Positions 16,414 through 27,596 of a stretch of DNA of 64,000 nucleotides are shown here, one piece after another. The DNA is taken from positions 1 through 64,000 of the forward strand of contig DYYG01000020.1 in assembly GCA_020741775.1 (NCBI GenBank), written 5' to 3'. The position numbers were made by a program, and so were the translations under genes. Numbering within the stretch: position 1 is the first letter of the stretch; the number at the start of each line of letters is the position of its first letter. The DNA comes from Methylorubrum populi. GTDB taxonomy: Bacteria; Pseudomonadota; Alphaproteobacteria; Rhizobiales; Beijerinckiaceae. Under the pieces are notes generated by a model, which saw nothing but the letters and a program-made list of their open reading frames with translations, had not been told where the DNA came from and did no database searches.

Positions 16414-18600
16414 TCAATACCGCGCCGTCAAGCTGGCGAGGACCGTCAGGGGCGCACCGGGCAGGTTGTTGAACGTGTTGAACGGCTGCTCGATGTAGCG
16501 TCGGTCGGTGAGATTGCGGCCGTTCACGGCGAAGCGCCAGGTCGGATCGATCTCGTAGAACACGGTCGCGTCGAGACGGGCATAGGCGCCGACCTTGTAG
16601 CTGTTGGAGACGTCGCCGAAGCGTTCGCCGACATAGGTGACGCCGCCGCCGAAACCCCAGCCGCGGAGCGGACCGGCCTGGAATTGATAGGTCGACCACA
16701 GGCTGGTGCTGAAGACCGGCGCTGCGGGCAGGCGGTTGCCGACGGTGATGAAGCGGTCCTTCGTCACCTCGGCATCGAGATAGCCGATCCCGCCGATGAT
16801 CTTCCAGCCGGGCAGGATCTCGCCGGCGATGTCGCCCTCGAGCCCCTGCGAGCGCTGCTCGCCGGTGATGATCGCGTAGCGATTGTCGTTCGGATCGGTG
16901 ACGGCAACGTTCTGCCTCACGATTCGGAAGGCGGCGGCGCTCACCGTCAGGCGGTCGGGAATCAGATCGACGCGGGCGCCGACCTCGACCTGCTCGCCGG
17001 TTTCCGGCGGAGGGCTGACCCCGTTGAGGAAGTTGGCGGTCTGCGGCGTGAAGGAGGTCGTGTAGCTGCCGTAGAGCGTGACCGGCTCCAGCGGGCGCCA
17101 GACGAGGCCGACCCGAGGCGAGACACCGGTGAGGTTCTGCTCCGGCGGTTTGTTCGGATTGGTGGGGGTGCGCTGGAAGTAGAGCTGGTTGGCCGTATCG
17201 AACCGCACGCCGAGCACGAGCTGCAGGCCGGGGAAGAACTCGATCTGGTCCTGCACATACAGGCCGAACAGCTGGAGCTTCTGGCGCAGGTCGCTCTGCA
17301 GGGTCAGCGTCCCGACCTGCGGCACCGAGCCCCGGATCGGGTTGAGGAAGGAGACCGTCGTGGCGCTTCCTTGCGTCGAGTAGGGGTGCCGGTAGCCGTC
17401 CACCACCTCGATTCCGGCCAGCATCGTGTGGCGGAAGGCGAAGGGATCGTTGAAGTGCAGGAGCGCCTCGGTTCGGCTGTCGATCGAGTTGTAGAGCGAA
17501 TCGACCACCGAGAGGCGCCGTGCCACCGTCGTTCCGACGGGATTGATCGCGCGGGTCGCGAAGACATCGAACGAACCCCACTGGCCGTTGATGGCCTGCC
17601 GCAGGGTCAGATTCTCGTTCACGTCGTGCTCGGCGAGCAGTGCGATCGTGTTCGATTCACCATAATAGCGCGACCACGGCTCGCCGTAGAAGCGGCGGAT
17701 GTTGTCGAGGGGCACCCGTCCATTACGGGCGATCAGGCCCTCATCGTACTGGCTGTGCTGGCGGCTGAACTCGGCGTTCAGATAGACACGGGTCGAGGGA
17801 TCGGGATTCCAGAAGAAGGCCGGTGCGAAGAAGTGGCGGGAGTTTTCCGGGCCGCCGAAGTTCCGGAAGGTGGCCTCGTCCTGCGTGCCGAAGCTGAAGC
17901 GGGCGGCCAGCCCCTCCACGCTCGGGATCGCCCCGGACACCGAGCCCTGCACGCGCCGGAAGCCGAACGAGCCGCCTTGGGCGGTGATGTCGGCCGTGGG
18001 GGTGAAGGTCGGTTGGCGCGTCACGATGTTGATCAGGCCGCCGGGATCGCCCTGGCCGTAGAGGACGGAGGCTGGGCCTTTCAGCACCTCCACCCGCTCG
18101 ACATTGGCGAGATCGCGCTGGGTCGTCTGGAACGTGTTGACAGGGCTCTGGACCAGGCCGTCGATGGCGTAGGTCTGGGTACGGAACCCGCGCAGGATGT
18201 AGGTGTCGGAGCGGCCCTGGATCGTGCCGGCCGGCTGGACATTGCTGACATTGGTCAGCGCATCGGTCAGGCGCACGTCCTGCTGATCGACCAGAACCTC
18301 GCGGGGAACCACTTGGACCGATTGCGGCGTGTCCCTCAGGGCCGTGTCGGTCCGCGTCGCGGTGGCCGAGCGGCCGGCGCGGTAGCCGATCACCGGGCCC
18401 CCGGCCCGCTCGCCGCTGCCGGTGACCGACAGTTCCGAGAGCACGGTCTCGCCGCCTTCCGCCGGAACGGTCTGTGCCGCCGCACCGAGCGGCCAGGACA
18501 TCGTAAGACTACAGAGGAGAGCTGGGAGGCCGGACCCGGCGAGAAGGGCGCCCGCCCCGTATTTGCCGGGACGCGTCTTCGCCCGCACTGCCTTGCCCAT
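16414..18600 (-). CDS. TonB-dependent siderophore receptor
   Basis: 728 aa with a long basic N-terminus and signal peptide (cleavage near residue 42, GAAAQT), a plug domain (about 75-185, with DTPQSVQVVPREVL, YILRGFRT and VEVLKGPASVLYGQGDPGGLINI) and a 22-strand-type barrel. The plug motifs are those of the FhuA/FoxA/FpvA ferrisiderophore group. The C-terminal residue is Tyr instead of the more usual Phe, still aromatic. There is no N-terminal signalling domain, so it is not of the FecA/FpvA sigma-regulated kind. The PepSY membrane protein downstream supports iron uptake. The siderophore itself cannot be identified. Confidence 0.92.
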   Translation of the reverse strand: MGKAVRAKTRPGKYGAGALLAGSGLPALLCSLTMSWPLGAAAQTVPAEGGETVLSELSVTGSGERAGGPVIGYRAGRSATATRTDTALRDTPQSVQVVPREVLVDQQDVRLTDALTNVSNVQPAGTIQGRSDTYILRGFRTQTYAIDGLVQSPVNTFQTTQRDLANVERVEVLKGPASVLYGQGDPGGLINIVTRQPTFTPTADITAQGGSFGFRRVQGSVSGAIPSVEGLAARFSFGTQDEATFRNFGGPENSRHFFAPAFFWNPDPSTRVYLNAEFSRQHSQYDEGLIARNGRVPLDNIRRFYGEPWSRYYGESNTIALLAEHDVNENLTLRQAINGQWGSFDVFATRAINPVGTTVARRLSVVDSLYNSIDSRTEALLHFNDPFAFRHTMLAGIEVVDGYRHPYSTQGSATTVSFLNPIRGSVPQVGTLTLQSDLRQKLQLFGLYVQDQIEFFPGLQLVLGVRFDTANQLYFQRTPTNPNKPPEQNLTGVSPRVGLVWRPLEPVTLYGSYTTSFTPQTANFLNGVSPPPETGEQVEVGARVDLIPDRLTVSAAAFRIVRQNVAVTDPNDNRYAIITGEQRSQGLEGDIAGEILPGWKIIGGIGYLDAEVTKDRFITVGNRLPAAPVFSTSLWSTYQFQAGPLRGWGFGGGVTYVGERFGDVSNSYKVGAYARLDATVFYEIDPTWRFAVNGRNLTDRRYIEQPFNTFNNLPGAPLTVLASLTARY

Positions 18601-18913
18601 CGCCGTTCCGTTCAGAGAGCCGGCTCCCAGGGCCGATGGGATCGCTTACAAAAGTTGCTTTTCGCACCGCAAGCGTGGGCCTGAATATTTTGTTGGGTGC
18701 GATTGAGCGATGCGAGAGTCGTTGCGAAGACACAACATTTTATTCCAAGTCTAAAGTAGCTCCCGAGCTCCTCGGACTGTCGATACCTGAGATATGATTC
18801 GCGCTGGAAGCAGAGATGGAGGCAACATCATCACCGAGGCTGTGCCGCCCGCTTGCCGCGTGACGATGCGCCGAACTTTCTGATGACGTGATCGCGACGG
18901 GGGCGCACCGAGC
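18601..18913. other. Divergent promoter region, siderophore receptor / small membrane protein
   Basis: 313 bp without a gene, clearly richer in A+T than its surroundings. It must hold the leftward promoter of the receptor operon and the rightward promoter of the membrane protein at 18914. A partial iron-control-type motif lies at 18739-18755. Confidence 0.55.
18739..18755 (-). promoter_or_regulatory. Possible Irr (iron control element) site
   Basis: Read on the minus strand the sequence is TTTAGACTTGGAATAAA. The left half agrees with the rhizobial iron control element TTTAGAA-N3-TTCTAAA at 6 of 7 positions, the right half at 4 of 7. It lies about 140 bp upstream of the siderophore receptor start. 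The match is partial, so this is a candidate only. Confidence 0.3.
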
Positions 18914-19414
18914 ATGCGACGCCTTCTCAAATTCCTCCACACGATGGGGGCGGTGGGATTGATGGGGGCGATGGCTTGCCTGCTCGTTCTGCTGAGCCTG
19001 ACCCCGCCGAGGGAATCGCTCGCCGGCTACGCCCTGATGCGCGGCGCGATGGGGGCGGTCGCCACATGGATTTTCCTGCCCTCCCTCGCCCTCACGCTGG
19101 TGGCCGGGCTGCTGGCCGTGGCCCTGCACCGGGGCTTCCTCGAAGCGGGCTGGGCCTGGGTGAAGCTCGCGACCGGCGTGCTGGTGTTCGAGGGCGGTTT
19201 CGTCGGCATTCAGGGGCCGATGCAGGAAGAAGCAAGGCGCAGCGCCGCCGCCCTCGCGGGACAGATCGACCCCGCCACCCTCACGGGGGCGCTTGCCGCC
19301 GAGCGCAACACCCTCTGGGTGCTGCTCGCGATCGCGATCCTCAACGTGGTGCTCGGGATCTGGCGGCCGCGCATTCTGCGGCTTCCGCGAGCGGAGCCGT
19401 CGCGTCCGGCCTGA
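18914..19414 (+). CDS. Small integral membrane protein (DUF2269-like)
   Basis: 166 aa with four predicted membrane segments (about 8-28, 45-72, 80-100 and 133-150), starting MRRLLKFLHTMGAVGLMGAM. The LKFLHTMGAVGLMG start resembles DUF2269, a family of predicted membrane proteins without known function; the assignment is tentative. No strong Shine-Dalgarno is visible. It is transcribed in the same direction as the redox gene pair downstream, 207 bp away. Confidence 0.7.
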   Translation: MRRLLKFLHTMGAVGLMGAMACLLVLLSLTPPRESLAGYALMRGAMGAVATWIFLPSLALTLVAGLLAVALHRGFLEAGWAWVKLATGVLVFEGGFVGIQGPMQEEARRSAAALAGQIDPATLTGALAAERNTLWVLLAIAILNVVLGIWRPRILRLPRAEPSRPA

Positions 19415-19621
19415 CGGCTCGTGCGAGGGAAGCGGATCCGAGGCGACACGCCGGGCCTGCGGTTCCGCTTCGCCTTTTCAAGCTGGCTGGGAAGTCCTCT
19501 CCCGGGACGCTGCGCCCGTGGGAACGCTTTCGCATCGGGCCTCGTTGCGGCGCTCGGAGACCGTACCAGATAAGGACGGAAAGCCGGCATCTGCTCGCCG
19601 GATTCGATGGCGGAGGAGTGC

Positions 19622-20227
19622 ATGGCGACGCGAGGCTTTTCGGGGCGGCCCCCCGCTGCGGCGATCCGCGATCGGCTGCCCCCGGGCCAGTATCTCACCG
19701 ACGATTTCCCCGTGCTTCAACTCGGCCCGACCCCGCGCGTCGCGACCGAGGGCTGGCGCTTCACCCTGCGTCAGGGCTCCCGGCCGCTGGCGAGCTGGAG
19801 CTGGGACGAGTTCGCCGCCCTGCCGCGCACCCGCTGGACCGGGGATATCCACTGCGTGACCAAGTGGTCGAAATTCGACACCGAATGGGAGGGCGTGAGC
19901 GTCGACGATATCCTGACGGCGGCCGGCATCGAGGCGCCGACGGGCTTCGTGCTGGCGGAGGGGCACGACGACTACACCACCAACGTGCCGGTGGCCGACC
20001 TCATCGGCGGCAAGGCGATGGTGGCCACCCATTATGACGGGCAGCCGATCCCGCCCGATCACGGCGGCCCGGCGCGGCTGCTGGTGCCGCACCTGTATTT
20101 CTGGAAGAGCGCCAAATGGGTGAAGGGGTTGCGTTTCACCGAGCGGGACGAGGCCGGATTCTGGGAGCTACGCGGCTACCACATGTACGGTGATCCGTGG
20201 CGCGAGCAGCGCTTCACGGGCGATTGA
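19622..20227 (+). CDS. Sulfite-oxidase-like molybdopterin oxidoreductase, cytoplasmic
   Basis: 201 aa, a single oxidoreductase molybdopterin-binding domain without Tat or Sec signal. The conserved ligand Cys is in WTGDIHCVTKWSKFD, and HYDGQPIPPDHGGPARLLVPH is the family's cofactor-pocket motif. ATG at 19622 is preceded by GGAGGAG, deciding against the in-frame start 15 bp upstream. The next gene is a flavin/NAD reductase with nearly no gap, so the two probably form an electron-transfer pair in which the flavoprotein reduces the Mo centre. The substrate is unknown; the fold alone does not prove sulfite. Confidence 0.88.
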   Translation: MATRGFSGRPPAAAIRDRLPPGQYLTDDFPVLQLGPTPRVATEGWRFTLRQGSRPLASWSWDEFAALPRTRWTGDIHCVTKWSKFDTEWEGVSVDDILTAAGIEAPTGFVLAEGHDDYTTNVPVADLIGGKAMVATHYDGQPIPPDHGGPARLLVPHLYFWKSAKWVKGLRFTERDEAGFWELRGYHMYGDPWREQRFTGD

Positions 20228-20238
20228 GGGCCCATGAC

Positions 20239-20964
20239 GTGACGGCGCCCTTCCGCTGGCGGGCCGCGACCATCCAGGCGATCACGCCTGTGACGCCGCG
20301 GGTGAAAAGCTTCCGTTTCGCGCCCCGGCCCAGCCCGTTCGAGCGGCTGCACCGGGCCGGCCAGCACGTCGATGTGCGTCTTACCGCGCCCGACGGCTAC
20401 CAGGCGCAGCGCAGCTATTCCATCGCTTCCGCGCCCGGTGATCCGGCCGGGATCGAGCTGATGATCGAGGGGCTGGAAGACGGAGAGGTCTCAGGGTTCT
20501 TCGATGCCGTGGCCGAGATCGGCGACGCCATCGAATTGCGCGGCCCGCTCGGCGCCTTCACCTGGGAGCCGGAGGAGGGGGGGCCGGTCCTGCTGATCGG
20601 CGGCGGCTCCGGCGTCGTGCCGCTGCTGGCCATGGTGCGGGAGCGGGCCCTGCACGCACCGGAGGTGCCGATGCTGCTGATCTACTCGGCGCGCAGCGGC
20701 GCGGAGGCCATCGCCCGGGCTGAACTCGCCGCGCGGTCCCGTGACGAGACCGGCTTCGACCTGACCCTGCTTCTTACCCGTGAGGGAGCGACGGCGGGGC
20801 GCCGCATCGACCGGGTGATGATCGACACGGCGATCGAGTGCCTGGGCATGCCCCGCCATGTCTTCGTCTGCGGCGGCAACAGCTTCGTCGGCACGGTGGC
20901 CGACCTGCTGGTCGAGGCCGGCGTCAGGCCCGGTGCGATCCGGACCGAGCGGTTCGGCGGTTGA
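20239..20964 (+). CDS. FAD-binding ferredoxin-reductase-type oxidoreductase
   Basis: 241 aa. An FAD-binding barrel (about 5-100, RSYSIAS flavin motif) is followed by an NAD(P)-binding domain (about 105-240, LLIGGGSGVVPLLAMVRE and HVFVCGGNSFVGTVADLL). There is no 2Fe-2S domain, so it passes electrons directly to a partner. The GTG at 20239 has GAGGG 9 bp upstream; the frame continues upstream inside the neighbouring gene but without family similarity. It starts 11 bp after the molybdopterin protein, and the pair is seen together in other proteobacteria, supporting a joint redox system. Confidence 0.88.
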   Translation: MTAPFRWRAATIQAITPVTPRVKSFRFAPRPSPFERLHRAGQHVDVRLTAPDGYQAQRSYSIASAPGDPAGIELMIEGLEDGEVSGFFDAVAEIGDAIELRGPLGAFTWEPEEGGPVLLIGGGSGVVPLLAMVRERALHAPEVPMLLIYSARSGAEAIARAELAARSRDETGFDLTLLLTREGATAGRRIDRVMIDTAIECLGMPRHVFVCGGNSFVGTVADLLVEAGVRPGAIRTERFGG

Positions 20965-21044
20965 TACTCCGCAGGCAGCCAGCCTCCGGGAGTCTCGTCG
21001 CGGAGTAACTTTCCGCGACGATGCGCTCGGGCGGGAAAAGGGCG

Positions 21045-21422
21045 CTAGCCCTCTTCGTCGTTGTCCGAATCGTTGTCGATCAAATCGGAGACGTCGTCGT
21101 CGCCATCCTCTTCCTCGAGGAAGGTGTCGTCGTCCGCACCCCCACTGGAATCGTCGCCGCCCTCTTCGTCGTCCACGCTGATATCGGCATCGTCCTCGCT
21201 GGCCTCAGCCTCGTCGAGGGAGACGATCTCCGGGCCGCTCTTCTCTTCCTCATCCTCATCGTCGTCCGCGGAGCGGCTGGCGATGGGCGGAGCGACGCGG
21301 CTCGTCGCGACCTGGTAGATCGTGCCGCATTTCGGGCAGGTCGCCGGATCACGGTCGAGATCGTAGAACTTGGCACCGCAATTCATGCACTGGCGTTTGA
21401 CGCCGAGTTCCGGTCTTGCCAC
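21045..21422 (-). CDS. FYDLN-type acidic zinc-ribbon protein (TIGR02300 family)
   Basis: 125 aa. ARPELGVKRQCMNCGAKFYDLDRDP followed by CPKCG is the conserved head, with a four-Cys zinc ribbon (CxxC...CxxC). The rest, from about residue 55, is an extremely acidic low-complexity tail of Asp and Glu. GTG at 21422 has AGAGG 9 bp upstream and gives the family's usual start; the 26 codons upstream in frame are not similar to the family. Widespread in alphaproteobacteria next to aroA, as here. Function unknown. Confidence 0.92.
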   Translation of the reverse strand: MARPELGVKRQCMNCGAKFYDLDRDPATCPKCGTIYQVATSRVAPPIASRSADDDEDEEEKSGPEIVSLDEAEASEDDADISVDDEEGGDDSSGGADDDTFLEEEDGDDDVSDLIDNDSDNDEEG

Positions 21423-21632
21423 GGCTGCGAACCTCTGGGGACGAAAGGGGAAAGGGCTCGGGGGAGGGGCCCCGTTAGTCGCAGCCTCCGCCCATGTCAA
21501 ACGCCAAGTCGGAGAATGGAGCGAATGCCGGGCTCAGGGCCGGGGCAGTCCGCATGCCGCGTGGGGATGCGTTGTTGGAATGGCCCATGGTGCAAGGGCT
21601 GAGGTCCTCGCCCAATTCGCCGAAGGCGATGG

Positions 21633-21890
21633 TCAGGCGTAGCGCAAGGACCACTTGTTCTGGCGGCGTTCGATACTGATGCGGAGGAAGCGGCCGAAGG
21701 GCGTGTTGCTCATGTGCCCGCTGCGCATGAACTCATGCAGGATCGCTTCGAGGGCGATGATCCGCTCGCTGGGGCGGTGATAGGCGCTTTCCAGCTCGTT
21801 GAGGGCTGCACACAAGTGCTCGACGGCCGTCGGGGCCGCGATAGTGGAGGCGTGATCGACCTTGCGAAGGCATTGGCTGACCGGCGTCAT
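21633..21890 (-). CDS. Small hypothetical protein
   Basis: 85 aa, soluble, mostly helical, with a basic C-terminus (FLRISIERRQNKWSLRYA). I do not recognise a family. In favour of a real gene are its composition (no shadow-like Arg/Pro/Ala excess), an AT-rich upstream region containing the palindrome AACATATGTT (21903-21912), and the absence of any competing frame. No good Shine-Dalgarno is visible before the ATG. It lies between the FYDLN protein and aroA, on the strand opposite aroA. Confidence 0.55.
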   Translation of the reverse strand: MTPVSQCLRKVDHASTIAAPTAVEHLCAALNELESAYHRPSERIIALEAILHEFMRSGHMSNTPFGRFLRISIERRQNKWSLRYA

Positions 21891-24222
<2,332 letters not shown>

Positions 24223-24236
<14 letters not shown>

Positions 24237-24567
24237 GCCAGGTTTCCACCCGCGCAGCGAGGTCTCCGGCATTGCCGGAGAGGTGGAGCCGCTTGGTCCG
24301 GGAGGTCTCGCCGGAAACGAGCACCACCTCCGCCTTCCTGAGCTTGAGACTCTTGGCAACGAAGGCCGTCAGGGCCGCGTTGGCGGCGCCTTCGACCGGC
24401 GGCGCCGCCACCCGCAGACAGAGGACCGGGCGCCCATCCGCATCGGTGCGGACGCCATCGAGAGCGGTGCGGCTCGCCCGCGGCGTCAGCCGGACGGCGA
24501 GGGTGAGCCCGTCCGCGTCGAGGGTGAAGGGGACCTGCATCAGACCGGCGCGCTCATCGGCTCGCAC
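24223..24567 (-). CDS. DUF167 (YggU-like) family protein
   Basis: About 114 aa. LAVRLTPRASRTALDGV, APPVEGAANAALTAFVAKSL and SGETSRTKRLHLSG are the conserved DUF167 segments. The family has a small alpha/beta fold; function is not established. GTG at 24567 has AGAGG only 3 bp upstream; an ATG at 24540 within the protein is the alternative start. Converges on cmk with a 14-bp overlap of the two coding ends. Confidence 0.88.
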
Positions 24568-24884
24568 TTTCCTCTGGTCCCGGCGGCATCTGGGGATTCG
24601 GCGTTGCTAAAAGCGACGTCGCATATCGAATGATAGGTAGCGCCGGCCGCTCCTTATGTCGCGGACCGCCTCTTTTCTCCACATCTGGTTCATTTTGTCG
24701 CGAAGCGGACAGATCCCCAAGGGAGGGGTTGTATCACGACGGCTGCCGTCAACCTGAGGAGGGGGCTGCGCATGCGTCAGCGCCTCCGGACAGGGCAATT
24801 TCCTATCTTCCTTTAGTCGCCCTGCGGCGCAAATTTAACTTTTGTCGATTTTTCTCGTCCGCGTGAGCGCTGCCGGACCTGACA
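24568..24884. other. Divergent region between DUF167 and the GGDEF-EAL gene
   Basis: 317 bp without a gene. It is less GC-rich near its right end (GCAAATTTAACTTTTGTCG), where the promoter of the GGDEF-EAL gene should lie. A small hairpin CCCC-AAGGGA-GGGG near 24715-24728 is the only structure seen. The downstream ATG lacks an obvious Shine-Dalgarno. Confidence 0.45.
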
Positions 24885-26978
24885 ATGCCCAATCTCCCCG
24901 ACGACGCCGATGCTCTTTACCGCTTCCTTGTCGAGGGAATGACTGATTATGCGATCTACATGCTGTCTGCCGACGGCATCGTGGTGAGCTGGAACGCGGG
25001 GGCGCAACGGGCGCAGGGTTACACGACCGATGAGATCGTGGGACGCCATTTCTCCTGCTTCTACACCTTGCCGGATCGCATTGCCGGGTTGCCGGAGCAG
25101 AGCCTCGAAATTGCCCGGGAGAGGGGCCGGTTCGAGGCCGAGGGCTGGCGCCTGCGCAAGGATGGATCCCGCTTCTGGACCCATGTGGTCGTCGATGCGA
25201 TCCGTGACAGCGCCGGCCACCCCATCGGCTTCGCCAAGATCACCCGCGACTGCAGCGAGCGCCGTGCCACGGCCCTGAAGCTCGAAAACGCGCTCACCAA
25301 TCTCGACCTTGCCCTATCCAACATGACGCAGGGCCTGTGTCTCATCGACGGCGAAGGGCGCGTGGTGCTCGTCAACGCGGCGATGCGCGATCTCCTGAGC
25401 GCATCCAGTTGCGAGGCCCTGGCCGGTGCCGCGATCGGAACCCTTCTGAGCGACAGCTTCAGCGAGGAGGCTTCGGCCCTCTTCGTCCGGAATCACCTCG
25501 GCCTCGACCCCGACAGATCCGGGCCTGCCACATCTGAGATCGAGCACCGGGATCGCGTCCTGTCGGTCACGACCCGGCGGCTCACCGGCGGCGGCTGCGT
25601 CTCGACCTTCATCGATATCACTGAGCAGCGGCGGTTCGAGGACCAGATCCAGTATCTGGCCCTGCACGACGCCCTGACCGGCCTCGCCAACCGCGCGGCG
25701 CTCCAGCAATTCCTGGCCGGAACCCTGGCGGCGCAGACGGGGACATCCTGCGCCGTCCTCTGCATCGATCTCGACCGGTTCAAGACCATCAACGACACCT
25801 TCGGCCATTCCGTCGGCGATCAGCTTCTTCGGGAGGTCGCACACCGCCTGCGCAGCGCATTGCGGCCGCCTGGCCTGATCGCACGGCTCGGCGGAGACGA
25901 GTTCGCGATCATCCTCCGTTCCGACGCGTTCGGCCGGCTCGAAAGCGTGGCCCGGACGATCCTCGATTGCCTCAGCCAGCCCTATTCCGTCGAGAGGCTG
26001 TCGATCCGCGTCGGTGCCAGCATCGGCATCGCCATCGCTCCGACGGCCGGCGGCGACCCGGACGCCCTGCTGCGCAATGCCTGTCTTGCCCTCCACGCTG
26101 CCAAGACGGGCGGCGGGGACCGCTACGCCCTCTACGAGCCGGTGATGGGCGATCGTGTCGCCGAGCGCGCAAGCCTGGAGGCCGACTTGCGGCGCGCCTT
26201 GGAAGAGCGCGCATTCGTTCTGCATTACCAGCCGATCGTGCGGGCCCGGACCGGGGCGATCATCGGTTACGAGGCGCTGCTGCGCTGGCCGCGGGCAGGG
26301 GGCGAGGCGATCTCGCCCGCGACCTTCGTGCCGGTGGCCGAAGAGGCGGGCCTGATGCCCGAAATCGGCGCCTGGGTTCTGGCCGAAGCCTGCCGCGAAG
26401 CGGCGGGCTGGCCCGATCACCTCACCGTGGCGGTCAACGTCTCGGCGACGCAATTGCGCGGCGGAGTGTGTCTCCAGGCCGTGGAGCGGGCCCTGGCCGG
26501 AAGCGGCCTGGCGCCGCACAGGCTGGAAATCGAGATCACCGAGACGGCCCTGCTGGAGAACCGCGAACTGGCCCTCGGCCTGCTCCGCCGCCTCCGCGCC
26601 CTCGGCGTGATGATCGCGCTCGATGATTTCGGCACCGGCTACTCCTCTCTCAGCTTCGTCCACACGTTCCCGCTGACCCGCATCAAGATCGACCGCAGCT
26701 TCGTGCGGGGCCTGGGCCGCGACGCACAGTCGATGGCGATCGTGCGGGCCATCATCGGCCTGTCGCGCAGTCTCGGCCTGGCGGTGACGGCGGAGGGGGT
26801 GGAAACGGAGGAGCAGCACAGGCTGCTCGCGAGAAAACGCGGACTGGACCTGCAGGGCTTCCTGTTCGGCCGTCCCGAAGCTCCGGCGCGCCTCGAGACC
26901 GCCGCCCCCTCCGACAGGCGAGGCGCGTTCGAGGGCGAGGATCGCGCGGTGGACGGCAGACCTCGGGCGGTCGCCTGA
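24885..26978 (+). CDS. PAS-GGDEF-EAL cyclic-di-GMP turnover protein
   Basis: 697 aa, soluble. Two PAS modules (about 10-125 and 140-250) precede a GGDEF domain (about 255-415) and an EAL domain (about 425-680). The diguanylate cyclase site is intact (RLGGDEFAI, GGDEF at 336-340). The phosphodiesterase site is also intact (GYEALLRWP with EAL at 463-465, DDFGTGYSS, EGVETEEQ). So both making and breaking of c-di-GMP are possible; which dominates depends on the PAS input and cannot be read here. It stands alone in its transcription unit and likely controls motility or adhesion. Confidence 0.92.
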   Translation: MPNLPDDADALYRFLVEGMTDYAIYMLSADGIVVSWNAGAQRAQGYTTDEIVGRHFSCFYTLPDRIAGLPEQSLEIARERGRFEAEGWRLRKDGSRFWTHVVVDAIRDSAGHPIGFAKITRDCSERRATALKLENALTNLDLALSNMTQGLCLIDGEGRVVLVNAAMRDLLSASSCEALAGAAIGTLLSDSFSEEASALFVRNHLGLDPDRSGPATSEIEHRDRVLSVTTRRLTGGGCVSTFIDITEQRRFEDQIQYLALHDALTGLANRAALQQFLAGTLAAQTGTSCAVLCIDLDRFKTINDTFGHSVGDQLLREVAHRLRSALRPPGLIARLGGDEFAIILRSDAFGRLESVARTILDCLSQPYSVERLSIRVGASIGIAIAPTAGGDPDALLRNACLALHAAKTGGGDRYALYEPVMGDRVAERASLEADLRRALEERAFVLHYQPIVRARTGAIIGYEALLRWPRAGGEAISPATFVPVAEEAGLMPEIGAWVLAEACREAAGWPDHLTVAVNVSATQLRGGVCLQAVERALAGSGLAPHRLEIEITETALLENRELALGLLRRLRALGVMIALDDFGTGYSSLSFVHTFPLTRIKIDRSFVRGLGRDAQSMAIVRAIIGLSRSLGLAVTAEGVETEEQHRLLARKRGLDLQGFLFGRPEAPARLETAAPSDRRGAFEGEDRAVDGRPRAVA

Positions 26979-27223
26979 CCGCATCGCCGGGGAAGCCCTG
27001 AGGCCATCGCCGCTGCACAGCACGATCATGCGTGAAGCTATGATGGAATCGCTCGATCGGGTTTGAGCCGCTCAACCGGCGATGGACCGGCACGAATGCT
27101 TGAACTCGGCCGCTCAGCCGAAGATCAGTTGTGCGCAGCACCCGGCTGGCACAGATCAAAACCGACAACATCACCGCGGGCGCGCTTGCGCCGCCCGGAT
27201 CGGACTGCTAGCGGGTTGGCATT

Positions 27224-27299
27224 GCCGGTTTAGCTCAGTTGGTAGAGCAACCGCCTTGTAAGCGGTAGGTCGCGAGTTCGAGTCCCGCAACCGGCACCA
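27224..27299 (+). tRNA. tRNA-Thr (anticodon UGU)
   Basis: 76 nt with encoded CCA. Acceptor stem GCCGGTT/AACCGGC pairs perfectly; the D-arm is TAGCTCAGTTGGTAGAGC; the anticodon loop CTTGTAA on stem ACCGC/GCGGT gives UGU; the T-arm is GCGAGTTCGAGTCCCGC. UGU reads threonine ACA and related codons. Standing alone, with no integrase or att repeat next to it. Confidence 0.96.
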
Positions 27300-27302
27300 T
27301 TT

Positions 27303-27326
27303 CGATCCCGGCCGTGACGGGGATCG
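27303..27326 (+). terminator. Hairpin after tRNA-Thr
   Basis: CGATCCC (27303-27309) pairs with GGGATCG (27320-27326) immediately after the CCA end. There is no T-run beyond TTCG, so it may act as a processing or termination structure only. Low certainty. Confidence 0.35.
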
Positions 27327-27596
27327 TTCGGCGCCGGAATGAGCGATGCGCCGATGGTCGTCCCTCCGGCATCCCTTCCTCGCCGCTGCCGATCTTGGCC
27401 CTCGATCCGGTTCTGCGGGGCCCCGCCTGCGCGTTCCGGTCAAGGAGACGCGAGGGGCGTGAAACCCGGTATCGCCGCCTCAAAAAAAACGATGGTCCAT
27501 GTCCTCCTCCGCGCCGAGGACTTGGGACTGTCATATGATCGGTGTTAGGCCACGCCCGGATCAGCCTCAACCGCAGCGATCAAACCAGAGACCGTG

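Noticed and set aside
15176..17581. Extended PepSY protein of 801 codons
   Set aside because: The frame is open upstream, but that part overlaps the siderophore receptor in another frame and has no similarity to the PepSY family. The ATG at 16366 has a Shine-Dalgarno.
27224..27299. tRNA-Thr as an integration site
   Set aside because: No integrase and no repeat of the tRNA 3' end were seen downstream. Flanking genes look chromosomal.
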